Positions 26,110 through 38,500 of a stretch of 64,000 nucleotides of DNA are shown here, in pieces. The notes below the pieces were generated by a model, which made no database searches, was not told the DNA's origin, and worked only from the letters and a program-made list of their open reading frames with translations. Location of the stretch: assembly GCF_954871325.1 (NCBI RefSeq), contig NC_088775.1:84235561-84299560 (forward strand), in the 5' to 3' direction. The DNA comes from Gordionus sp. m RMFG-2023 (lineage: Eukaryota; Nematomorpha; Gordioida; Chordodea; Parachordodidae). The translations under genes were made by a program, and so were the position numbers. Each line of letters starts with the position of its first letter. The first letter of the stretch is position 1.

Positions 26110-29100
26110 TAATTAATTTTTTATAACATTGGTCCAAAGATTAGATGGAAATAATCGGATCAGTATCAAAGGGAATAATAGTTCAATGAAAAATTTGTGG
26201 ATCAGCAGAGCACCATAATATATATTTTTTTTATTTATTTCTAATTTTTTGCTTTTATTTTAGGGTAAAGCATTTTTCTGAAAAATATTTATACTTTTTA
26301 GGTAAAGTTTTTAAAACAGATTGAGTATTAAATAAGAATCAATAAATAATACATATCTTCTTAAATCTATCATAAAAATCTGAATTATTTTCTTGTGAAT
26401 AATTTATAAATACATATCTAATAATATCGCTTTTAAGCCATAATTGATAATTTCAAATAAATTAATGTAAATAAATCAAAATATATTTGTACATACTAAT
26501 TTACCTTGTATGTCATCTAGAGAAAAGTTAATATCAGATGTAAAATCCATTAAAAATATTCATAAAATGTGAAAAAAAATTTGGATATGGACATGGATAG
26601 ATTATTTTATGTTTTTTGTTTGATGTAAGGCTTTACGTTACCTTGGTTGTGCCACCCTCTAATATTATTTGAAATTAGGCGGTATAATTTTTAATAGTTA
26701 CGCATATTATGCCTTCTAATCTCATAATATTATTTATTTGAACATAAAGAAATCGACTACCTTATCTCGAAAGCGAAACCATCTAATGGAGGAAGAGGTG
26801 GGGGGTTCCCTCCCCTAATCGGACATAGAATTGTTAAATTATCTATCTTTAATAAATTGCTAAATGACGAAGCTAAATATTTATCCAGAAAATTTTCTCT
26901 AAATCATGGCCAAAGTTAGGGGAACTAGTCACACTATTTTTAAAAATATTTTTTTAAGATCAATTTCGGATTCATTTAAGGGCTTCCATCACTAGACTTT
27001 AACATCTCAGGGGAAAATAAATTTTTTAGAATTATTTTAAAAATAACCTTTTTTTGGTTAACATTTTTAAAATGACTTACTTATTTTTAGCTAACTTTTT
27101 TTTTTGGATATAAAAAAATTTTCAAAATTTACAGAAGGCTTTCCAAATTTCCCAAGAAGCACGACCCCCCTCCCCCTCCCCGATCCCCCTCTTTGTGTGA
27201 TGCTGCTAGATTAATGTCCTCTACTCTTGATATAAAATTGCTTTTTATAAAATCCTCATAAGACACTTAGAAAAGAGTTCATTAAACTAGGATATATTCA
27301 GAATCAGGGTTTTGTTAGATTTTCAAAAAAATAGCTAAAAGATGCTAATTTTTTTTAAAAAGTGTTTAAATTTATTTACTCCATTTAGATACATTCTTGG
27401 GGCTTCACCTCCCCCATAGCTTTCTTTGGCAGGCCTCTGGCCAGCTTTTGCCCGGTTAGAGATCCAACGAATCCTAGATTTATATATTTTACTAAAATTA
27501 ATTATATTATGCATGTATTCGCTACCCAAAATAATATCTAACACAAAGACAGAATCAACTCAAATGACTTATTCTCATTAAAAAATCCGAAAATAACCCC
27601 AATTATCATTAAAATAGAATTTTTAACAAGTTTGACTTTTTGTTTTACTTTCCAGAATTAAAATGAGACTCATTCAAAAATGAATGTTAAATTAATAAGA
27701 AAATGAGCACAACTTTTTGTATGCTCAAAAATCAGTGAAAAAATGAATATATATTGAATTTAAATAATCGTAACATGTTTTATTTTTAGGTTTTATTTCA
27801 TTTTGATGTGTACCATCATTTAATAGAATAATAATATATAAAATAATTTTAGGTAAATAGATTATATTATATATCTGAAAATGCAGATCATTAGATTACA
27901 TACCTTTTCTCACATAATATAATGTCTAATTTTACCCCATTATGTTTTTGCTTAAGGCGAAAGGAAGAAAATTAAATTAATAAAATTATTTTACCACGTG
28001 GAAATTAATATCATTTAAAATGAGTTAAATTTTGTAAGATTGCTTTTTAATTGGCGCTTATTGTTTGTTAATTTTTTTAAGAATGCTAATTCATTTTTTG
28101 AAGTGCTTTAGCACCTAACCCAGCTATTGACACCCTAGTTCAAAATTTTAAATAAAAAATATATTAATAAAATTTTTTGCTAATTGTAAAAGATATCAAT
28201 AATAGACTCTTAGAATTTGATTTCCTCTTTTTTTAAAATAGATTTCTCCTTATAATTTGTCTAAACTATCTTGTCGTATTTCATCTAATAATTTGATCGG
28301 AATTTCTAATTAACATTTTGAAAGTAATGACGAACTATACTCTCTCAAACATAAAACATTTTATCAACATTTTAGGCATAGTCGAATAATTACTATATTT
28401 TTATCCTGCTGAAAACGGATAAATCTAGTTTCTCGAAGACTTTTCTCATTACTTCCTTACTTTCTTTTTATTTTGAAAATATAGCCTAAAAAAGCAGAGA
28501 TAAATTATATAGCTCTTTAATGCTTCGCCATATTTCTTTCAGTACAGCGCGCCATCTGTAAATTAAGTAGAATTTCCCGATTTTAATTCCAGCAGGGAAT
28601 TATAATAAATTTTTTTAAAGATCCTTAATTTATTGTAATAAATTCTAACAACTTCAAGCTGCGATATATATTTTTTAATCTCAAATAGAAATTTTACCAT
28701 TATACCTCAAAATTCCTTTTCTAAATTTTAGTCATACATTAATGACTAGGTCATAATAGTCTAATCTTAAAAAGCACTCTCACATTGGATTCAACTAATT
28801 TCAATTCCTTGAGTTTCGTAGAATTGCTAGCATTTTTTTTACAGCGATATATTTATTTAAAGAAAAATGTTTCAAATATTAAAATTTTTATTAAAAAAAA
28901 ACTTGAATATTTTCTTCAATCAGGGTAAACCGAACCGAACTGTTAAATTGATATTGACCGCTATTATATAGAACCGTAAAAAAATTCGGAAAATCTGCAC
29001 CGCGAACCTCCAGAAATGCCCGTTAACCTGTTTGAACCCTTTGATATTTTAACTCTTTTAAAGATGATTGATCATCGCTTTTTTTTAACCAAGAAATAAT

Positions 29101-29920
29101 ATTTATTATTTAAATTTTTTAAATATTTTTTTCTATATCTCATTTGATGGTGCCAGCTACCCAAATAGGCATATAGAAGTTTTCTCAGTCCTAAAAAGCT
29201 TATTCTCCTACCTTACAGATATAACTTGATAGGAAAATCTTGAAAATATTATAATTGTATAACGGTTTAATAATATTTTAATAGATAAGCCATTTTGATA
29301 AAAAGGTCTGATCCGATTTTTGAAGGTTCAAGCCAAACCTAACCTAACCTGAGCCATGAAGCGGTGTTTTTATTTGAACCTAAACTTGAACCAAACCGAT
29401 ATTCGTTAAAATTTTGATCTCTGCCTTTAACGTTATAGATATTTACATTATTGTTACTTTAATTATTTAAAGTGATAATGTTAATAAGTATATTACCCCA
29501 CCGGTCCATGCTGTGCTGTGCAAATAGTACCTTTATAGGTTTCTGATATAGCTTAAAGCATTAAACAATATCAACTTTAACTTTAAGGAAAATTTTTTTT
29601 ATGAATTTGGTATTTCGGGACTACATTTTATAGACTCGAATCAGATTTAAATCTTCTAAAATGCTCGTATTTTTAATATTTTGAAATACCTGATTCTGTC
29701 GCAATCATAACTCCAACAAAATACCATGTGAGTTTCACACAATTTCGCCATAAATATTTGTCTTTTTTAAAGTTAATTTGAAATTATAAATTAAGTGTAA
29801 ATAATTTACAACAAAAGTTTAATATTCATAGAGTAGGTACTCTCTTATACTTGTTGGAATACAATTTCCACATAATCAGATCTTTCAAAATTTATAAACT
29901 AGGGTTATAAAATTGTTCTA
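26110..29920. other. Gene-free AT-rich DNA
   Basis: No recognisable gene. A fragment at about 27390-27455 (GGGGCTTCACCTCCCCCATAG, then GGCAGGCCTCTGGCCAGC) looks like the paired GC hairpins found in the CAGTGGCGTA hAT elements. Confidence 0.45.
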
Positions 29921-29929
29921 TTAAAGATT

Positions 29930-30135
29930 TACTGATCCACTACGTTAGATATGAGTATCGTATCCTGCTCGAACGGGTTTCGGGTTGGGCCAAATAAATA
30001 TAATTTTTTATTTCGGGTCTGGCTTTTTGTGATAAATAAAAAAATTTGTTCGGGATGGTGCATAACAGGACAAATTATTTTGAAAAAAAATCGGGCTTTA
30101 AAAAAATTAGGCCCGATGCAGATCACTAATGAGTA
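29930..30135. repeat. GGGCC-rich MITE, partial
   Basis: Contains GGGTTTCGGGTTGGGCC on the left and ends AGGCCCGATGCAGATCACTAATG, the same right terminus as the element at 1319-1616. Confidence 0.5.
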
Positions 30136-31935
30136 CTACTATAAAATTTTAGCCAATAATTGTTGTAAATTTTAGATTAGTTAAATTTGTACTTTATATT
30201 TAATTTGCATAAAGAATTCTTTTGGAGTTATTATTATAACGCGTGATAAAAATAATATATTTGAATAGTTATGAATATTAGTTATAAAGAAGATTGAAAA
30301 AAGTATAAAAAGGCCAATTTTTACCATACAAAATGAAATTTTATAATTATTAACTTTTTGTATTTTATTTTATTAATTTTTTTTATTATTTTTACTTTTA
30401 TAATTTTGTTAATTTGATAATGTTATAATTTTGAATAAAGGATAAAATTATGATTTTACGAACTTAATTTTTTTAATCCTTAATTTTTAATTTTAATTTA
30501 TATTAATTTATTTTGATTATGTTTTTATCTTATTATTCAATAAAGATTTAGTATCATTTTAGTTCTAACTTTTCTTTATTTGACGAATATTATAGAAAAG
30601 TATATATAATCGAGGATATTAGTCTGATTTAGTATCATTTTAGTTCTAACCTTTCTTTTTTTGACAACGGTTGTAATCTCTCAATCTTTAAAAAAATTCC
30701 TCAAAATGTTACAATAATAACTGACAAAATTTGATTTTTGCAGAAGAATTACAAACAAGATTTTTTTTTAAACTTTAAGAAAAATTAGCCATTCAAAAAA
30801 ATAATAATCATTTACAGTTACAATCCCTAAAATATAACTAGTTTCAGGCAAAAATTTAGAATAAGAATTCTCGTTACTATGCACCCAGAGCCCAGAAAAT
30901 CGAATTCAATTATAATATTTAAAAAATCTATTCTTTCAGGCATACAGTTTTCCGAATTCTTTTTCCTATTTAGAATCATGCAATTTTTGTTAAACATATT
31001 TGTGCTTATAAAAATTATGTAGAAGATTTCTATAATTTCCTGTTATTTTTATTTAGTTTTAGGAAATTTCAAAAAAAAATGTAATAATCCCAGTCAAAAA
31101 AAAAATCATAACTTCAAATGTCAGATATAATAAAATATTTTTTTGAAGTGGCTTTAATTTAACATTTGCATATAATTCTAAAAATTAAAGAATAACAAAT
31201 ATTTACTAATTTACGATTATTCATATTAATTATTTATCAAAATTTAAAAAAAAAATTATTATACGAATTTAATGCAAATTTGTTATTCGTCTTCATAAAT
31301 TTCGAATAGAATCAAGTCAAATCGGATTAGAATAAATTTCGAAACAGTTATATAAATAGCTCATAAGTATAGTTGGGTATTAGATAAAAGTCGGCTAATT
31401 CGGCTCAATCTTCAGGCGCCTGTCAGAGAATATCCGTTAAAATTAAGTCGTTTTAATTTATATTAGTTTCTTCCAAATTTGAGCAGTTATAAAGTGATCA
31501 TTTTCGGCTAAAATCTTGGTTTAGCCGATCTTTTCGCCAGCTAAAAATTGGCTTAAACGGCTGAAAATATAGTATTGCCATTCTATCCTCATAAGTCATA
31601 AAATAGCAAAATAATAATTCCCTTTTTTTTACCTGGCCCTTAGCTTGATTAAATTAGTTACGAATTTACTCAAGGAATAAAAATGTATTTGTCCATGGTA
31701 CAAGATATAAAATTAGTAACTCGTGGTTAACTAAATTTCGAAATTATATATGTTATTTTATTCAATGAAAACGATAGGAAGAAAAAAATATGATTCGATT
31801 TTTTGTTCAGATTTCCTCTACTTGTATAATTTGAACATCGAATTTTTTTTTTTAAATAAAATTACAAATTAGTTTGGAATGCCTTGGACAAACGAATCAA
31901 TTAGTTCACAATTCTTAACCAATTGAGTCGAGCTA

Positions 31936-32098
31936 GGAAGGAAGGAAGGAAGGAAGGAAGGAAGGAAGGAAGGAAGGAAGGAAGGAAGGAAGGAAGGAAG
32001 GAAGGAAGGAAGGAAGGAAGGAAGGAAGGAAGGAAGGAAGGAAGGAAGGAAGGAAGGAAGGAAGGAAGGAAGGAAGGAAGAAAGAAAGGAGGAAGGAA

Positions 32099-32184
<86 letters not shown>

Positions 32185-32187
32185 AAT
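31936..32187. repeat. Tetranucleotide microsatellite (AAGG)n then (AAAG)n
   Basis: About 250 bp of GGAA repeats grading into AAAG repeats. It lies where the two paralogous units at 35.0 kb and 41.0 kb have ordinary sequence (GCAAGCGTCTTTTT), so it expanded in this copy only. The long open frames across it on both strands are artefacts of the repeat. Confidence 0.98.
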
Positions 32188-32643
32188 AGGTTTATTTCTG
32201 TTTAATGTAAATTTTTTTCTGTTTGTCAGCCTCTTTTTGTCCAAGACTTTATTATACGATTACTAAAAAAAACATGCTAAATAACTTCGAGACCTAAATT
32301 TTAATCTTATAAAGGTTACTATTATAATAACTAACTAGACTCTTATTTAAGGTATTATTTTCGATTATGCTTATATATAATATAACTTTTTTTTAATATG
32401 ATTTTATAATTCAAATCGATTGAGAAAGATAACTAAAGGTTTTATCGAAATACTCTAAAATAAAAATTAATTTATAACGAAACGAAATTGCACATAAAAA
32501 CAAATTTTATTTCTTTAAAATTTAAATTTTATATAAAAAGTATATGGTTTAAATTGTAATTAATAATGAAACATGTATCAGGTAAATTCATATAAATATT
32601 AAATGTAAGATAATGTCTTTTAATCCTCTTCTATATATTTTTT

Positions 32644-32779
32644 TTAACCAGCAGTGTCCAAAATTTTTCGTGCACACGCTGGGTAGTATGGTCCTTCCAC
32701 GCACTTTACAAAGCAACAATCTTTATCTACAAAACAATCTTTTCTGGTACATTTTAGTAGCTTACCGAACCTAATGGGC
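32644..32779 (-). CDS. Gene A knot exon (six-cysteine, type A)
   Basis: AAAG acceptor at 32780, TAA stop at 32644-32646. Cysteine spacing C-x4-C-x5-CC-x3-C-x8-C. It is shorter between the first two cysteines than copies B and C. C-terminal Gly. Confidence 0.75.
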
Positions 32780-33405
32780 CTTTGAATATAATTTTGTTTT
32801 ATTTATGTTTATTATTCTATAAATGGAGAATTATTTTTTTTAAAAAACTTATCGAACAAAATAATAATCTCAAATATATTTTTCGTTATGCCATTTCTAT
32901 CTTAATATGTAGTTAACCCATATAAAAAAAAGAATTTTGAGATTTGGAATATCTCTCATTTTTATATCATTTACTGAGGGTTATTTCTTAAATTCAAAAA
33001 AAATATCTAATTTAAATGAGAAAATGTCTTTCAGGATACCTATAATATTTATTCCATAAATTTTGGCAATTTTCCACATATATCTTTGAGAATTTATTTA
33101 ATTTATATAAGAAAAATCATATAAAAACGGATAGAAATTATATGTACTTTAAGCTATTCTTGGATATGCTTATGAATGCAGATCTCTATAAATCTCTTCC
33201 TCTTCCTACAATTATGCATAAATTAATATAAAAGTTGAATATTTATTTTTTTCATATACTGATATCGTTTTCCGAGGCTCCTTGGATGATATGCGATACC
33301 TTTGTCTTTTTCAAATTCCAAATTAGCACTGACATACATATGACATATCTCGTATAGTAGGATAACCAAGAAAAAGTTGATAGTAAATTGACGTGAATAT
33401 TTCAT
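32644..33405 (-). CDS. Secreted cysteine-rich knottin-like precursor, gene A (single knot)
   Basis: Two exons: signal/propeptide 33260-33405 and knot exon 32644-32779, joined in phase 2 (93 codons plus stop). The first exon starts at MKYSRQF, has a hydrophobic signal core (NFFLVILLYEIC) and an acidic/basic propeptide ending in the dibasic pair GKR. The knot exon has six cysteines spaced C-x4-C-x5-CC-x3-C-x8-C, the inhibitor cystine knot arrangement, and ends in Gly before the stop, a possible amidation signal. Unlike its two paralogues it has no exon for the eight-cysteine knot: only 480 bp separate its exons, against about 3.8 kb in gene B. Whether it is a venom toxin, antimicrobial or neuropeptide cannot be told from sequence. 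Confidence 0.75.
33260..33405 (-). CDS. Gene A signal and propeptide exon
   Basis: An ATG at 33405 opens a 48-codon exon. The hydrophobic core is followed by a charged propeptide and Lys-Arg. The donor is GTATATG, in phase 2. An upstream in-frame ATG (33423) also exists, but MKYS is conserved in all three copies. Confidence 0.78.
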
Positions 33406-33538
33406 TATAAATAAGGTATACATTGAGAGAATGTATAATTTAATTATTATTTATCTCTAAATTTTATATTAATTTAAAAGGATTTTTTTTTAAAAAAAGG
33501 AGTTCTAATATTTAGGTTCCTAAATTTATATTATATTA

Positions 33539-33980
33539 GATAAAAGGGATTGTATTAATACTATTCTATATAGTTCGGAAACAAGGCCAACCAAAGAATC
33601 AGACGAAGAAGTCTACAAACCATGGAGATGAGAATGCTGAGGATGATTGCTGGGGTAACAAGAAAGGATAAAGTGCGCAGTACAAGAATACTATGTAGTT
33701 TAAAGGTAGTGCCCATTAAGACTAAGTTAATGGTAAATAGACTTAGGTGGTATGGGCACACAATGAGAAGGCCTATGAACTACATAGGAAATAAAGTTAA
33801 GAGTTTGGAAGTGATGGGCAAACGTAAAAGAGGAAGGCCAAAACTTCAATGGGGCCATAAAGTTAGAGCCAATATAAAGAAGTATAAATTAGATAAAAAG
33901 GATTGTATTAATAACATAAAGTGGAGAGAGATGTTGAAGGAGCTTACCACCAAAAAAGGTGAAAGCTAAAGAGAAAAAAA
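33539..33980 (+). mobile_element. 5'-truncated LINE (RTE-like reverse transcriptase tail) with 17-bp TSD
   Basis: Encodes the C-terminal end of a non-LTR reverse transcriptase protein. MEMRMLRMIAGVTRKDKVRS and LRWYGHTMRR are the family's usual tail motifs. An upstream piece (SSETRPTKESDE) is in another frame. It ends in a short A-run. AAATTTATATTATATTA occurs on both sides (33522-33538 and 33981-33997) as a target-site duplication. The paralogous units at about 39.56 kb and 44.87 kb show the empty site. Confidence 0.85.
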
Positions 33981-35382
33981 AAATTTATATTATATTATTA
34001 TTAATAATTTATGAAAGACTTAAGGCAGGCATCAGGACCATAAAAATATCAGGTCTCAGGTTTTTAGTTCATATAAAAATAATGAATTAGGGTTCAATTT
34101 CGGGTTATTAGGTAGATATAAATTCATCATCTAATTTTCTTTTTGTTCCCAACTTACACATACCCTATTTAAGCTACTATATTATGCCCAAGAAGGGTTT
34201 AACAAATTTACGATCCTAGACACGGGTTTTGTTTTTTATTTTACTTAAGTCAAAAATATTTTATTACAGTGACTTCTATTTTTTTTTAATAAAATTTGCA
34301 TATAATGCAAAAAATTAAAGTACCTATATATATTTAATTTAAAATAAAATATTATTCGTATTCAATTTTCAAATTTTTGATAATTATATTTGTTTAATAT
34401 ATTTGGAATAATAATTTTTGATAACAACACTAATATCTTAATATTAAAAGGTCACAATATAATTTCCCTTTTTACAGTTCTAATCCATTAAGTTAGGTTA
34501 ATTTACTCAACTAATTCGTTATTTAATATTATAAAATTTTCCATATGATATTACCATCTTAAAATTAAAAAATTTATATTAACTAAATTTCGGAATCATA
34601 TGTTATTTGAATTCGAACAGTAGGATGGATTAAAAGGTGGTTCGAATTTTTTAAAAATATTTGAACATTTCAATTTCAAAAAAAAACAACCATTTTAAAG
34701 GGCATAAAAATTCCAAATTAGTTTTGTTGTATCTGTTGATATGTAAAAGACATTTATAGACTTTCTAAAATGAATTTCGAATAAGAGATATATAACAATT
34801 TCGTTTCTTTGTTATTGATCATATGATTTTTATATTTGGAAATAAAGAATTGGGAAAATTTTATTTAGAAAAGTTTATGATGCTTTATTAATTTAATGCT
34901 GAGAATTTACATTTTTGTAATAGTTTGATATGCTTGCACATTATTAATTAGTTCAATAAATTAACTAATTTAGGCAAGGTATTAGCATTATTAAAATTTA
35001 TTACAATAGGGATATTTCTCCTGCTTTTGCAAGCGTCTTTTTGTCCGGCATTATTTTGTATTGATTTTAAGCTTCATTTTGTCCAAGACATTATTATCCG
35101 CTTATAAAAAAATTCTCATACAAAATAACTTTTACCGAAGTTAGACTTTAATCTTATCAAGAAGGTTGATTATGCTACTCTGTTCGAAACAATTTAAAAA
35201 AATAATATAAATGAGAGCTTAAAAAAAATAATATAAATTGTAGCGAACAAAATTACAAATAAAAACAATTTATATTATATAGTTTAAATTGTAATCATGA
35301 AACATATCAGGTAAATGTATATATATATCAAATATAAAATAGTTGCATATAATCATTTAATCTATTCCTATAATCTTTTTTT

Positions 35383-35521
35383 TTAACCAATCACGCTCAG
35401 AATATGACTTTCACACATAGGATATGGTCCTACCAGGCACTCTCCAAAACAACAATCATTATCTGTTACACAATCTTCAAATTGTCTAGCGCACTTCTTG
35501 TGATGAGCCAGTCCTATTTCA
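35383..35521 (-). CDS. Gene B knot exon 2 (six-cysteine, type A)
   Basis: Acceptor AAAAG precedes 35521, TAA stop at 35383-35385. Spacing C-x6-C-x5-CC-x3-C-x7-C with a short C-terminal tail ending in Gly. Confidence 0.75.
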
Positions 35522-38500
35522 CTTTTATATAAATTTTTCTTTAAAGTTTATTTTTTATAAATTGTTAAAATGTCTATAAAAACTCATCGAACGAAAGAAT
35601 TTCTCAAAAAAGTAAGTTCTAGAAGGTCCGGTTCCATCTTTTTTCAAGGACAATAGTCTGAGCCCGGTCTTTTATTTTAAGGGCTGGGCCTTTATTAATA
35701 TTTAGGTTTGCATTGCAATTCAATTCATGTAATTCTTTTTTATATATTTAGGTATATCTTATTTTATGTTACTTTTATAGAGGAGTTACTTTTAGTTTTT
35801 TTGATTATTATTTATTATTTTATTACACTTTTATTTTTCAATAAACTAAGAAAAAAGAAAAGGTTTGTCAAAAAAATTAACATTTTACCTTTAAATTTAA
35901 TATTTGCATTATACAATTATATTTATTATATTATTCATATTTGAATTGATATTGATAAATACTTTTACATTTAAAATCATAAAACAAGAATTAAATTATG
36001 AAAAAAAATAAAAATATTTAAATGATAAAGAAAATAAGAAGACAGGTCCTGGACTTGGTCTTTTCATTTAAGGATGCCTGGGCAGGTTTTTTTATTTGAA
36101 GACCGTGGTTCTGTCCGGTCAACCTGTATTGATCTGGATGACAGTGACCTTCATTAGTTCTATCGTTCACACATGCTAGCTAAATTTTTCTTCATAAAAT
36201 TACAGTAATAAATATTATTTTTTTGCAACAACTTTCACATAAAGTTAGGTAAAGCTATATTGGTATTTTGAAATAAAATAAGCGTGTTATTTTAAGTTTA
36301 AAAATCTGATTTGGCCGGGAATGTATCACATGAAGTATTTAATACCTACACTATAAATTCCAGACAATTTTATAATTAACCTTTAAAGAAATTACAATTT
36401 AAATTGCAAAACCTATTGCGCATGTCGAAAACCTATTAAACTATCGGTTTACCTATCGGTTTACCTAAAGTTGTATAATTTTTCCGTGATCAAAAAACAA
36501 TAATTAGATTAATTTAAACAATTCTTTAAAATTTTGTCACATTATATATGTAAATGTTTTTTAAACAAGTCGCAGTAAATATTGTGTAACAAAAAATAAT
36601 GCATACAAAAGATAAATCATTTCTATGTGTCTCGTATACATGGGATCCATAGGGATCCTTCTGAAACTCTCATTTTATTTTATATCATAAAACTGAAGGG
36701 CAATTTCTGATTTTTTTAAAAAAAATCTCATTTGAACGGAAATGTATTCCAGAATGTCTAGAATACCTCTTCTATAGATTTTAGAACAATTTATCACAAT
36801 AAATCTTTGAAAATTATTTAATATTAGGAAAGAAAATTTATATAATAACGGATAGAAATTAAAAGTATTTTCAAACAGTTCTAGCCGAAATAATGTAAAG
36901 TTTACAGTGTGTATAACTCTAAACATATTGGATTGCATTTCCGGTCAAATCAGATTTTCCGGATAATTCATCTCAAATTTGTGAGATTCCGAATCCTAAT
37001 GAATTCCATATCCCAAATAGAAATATGTAATGATCTGTTACGTATCTCTCATAATATTGGTATAAATTATTATTTATGAAGCATCAAATTTTTTTTTCAA
37101 AAAAAAGTCTTACCATTCACAGGGCATATTATTTTTGCATATGCATTGAAGATCTTCACAACAATCAGGCGTTTGATTACAATACTCACCATATTCCAGA
37201 CATCCACCAGGAGGAGTAATCCTTATTCTCTTGTTAAATTCTCTTGGATATATATATATATTAAAGCAAATATCTTTTTAATCACAATTGAAGCATTCCG
37301 GTTATAATTGATGCAGCCAGCCAGCTCAAAAATTATACTAAAGATTAGGGGTAGTCAGGATTTATGAGAAATCTATTTTTATGCCCCCCCCCCTTCACTA
37401 GGTTATGTCAATCTATCATTATTTTTTAAATCCATTATTTTTATCTAATTTGAAGTTGAGAAAGACATAGTTCCTTTTTAACATAGTTTACCTTCTCTAA
37501 ATCATGCTGAATAATAGGGGCTGTTTTTTATTCTGCTTGCTTGGATTGAAAAACGCAATATATTTTTTTTAACAAAGTCACAATTGATTCATCAAGAATA
37601 ACAAAATTATTTAGATGATTGTAAAAATCGATAAATCGTATATGATGGTTTTATAAAGGTAACTAAATTGAGTTTTAATTATTGTTCACTATTATAACTT
37701 ATTTTATGTCACCCTTGAAGAATAACTATAACCCAGGTATTTAACTATAAATCTTTTATTAATCAAATTCCTTTTTTTCGGTGCAATTTCAATATTAAAT
37801 TTATTATTATACTTATTATTTTTTTTAAATTATAGATTTATTATCAAATTCATTCATCTAAACACAGCTTTGCAGTACCGTGCTGAGACCTATGGAGGTC
37901 TAGGAAAAATACGTAACTAGGTTTATCATTTTTAAAATGAAATTCGAGAATGAGCTCTTTAAATATGAAATATATAATATTGCAAAATATAGTAAAAATA
38001 TAAATAATTTCTAATAAATAACTCAATTAGGTTAAGCAACGCATTGCAGCTGTTATTAATGATAAAGTATACTTCAACAATACTAACCTTTAACAACCAC
38101 TAACCATAGCCTTGCTTCTAACTTGGTGTGGGACCAATACCAATATCTTGTTTCACAGTACTATACCAATATAAAGTCAAATATTGATTTATTAGTCAAG
38201 AAATCAATATACATAATTATTTGGTGTTTTCATTCCCTTAGCTAGAATTTACCATTTAATTTTGCTTCCGAGATGGCCTCATGTGCAGATACTTTATCAT
38301 TTTTAACTATTATTCCTTTATATTTTTGCATTTGGAACAATAATAGTCCTAGCGTTGTTTTACAACGGGCCTCTTAGCTGCTTTTGTTAAACCGAATAAA
38401 TCTAATAATTTTAATAAATATATATATATAATATCGATAATGATTTTCCTGTTTCTAAGAATCAAGACATTTATTAAAAATAATGGTTCATCTTCATTGA

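Noticed and set aside
29929..30175. Overlapping open frames on both strands
   Set aside because: Both lie in a GGGCC-rich repeat; GC-rich blocks lower stop frequency.
31923..32244. Long open frames of repeated basic or aromatic residues on both strands
   Set aside because: They are translations of a pure (AAGG)n/(AAAG)n microsatellite and mirror each other; no gene.
35708..35944. Plus-strand hydrophobic open frame of 78 codons
   Set aside because: Phe/Ile/Tyr-rich from T-rich DNA in an intron; no start context or family resemblance.
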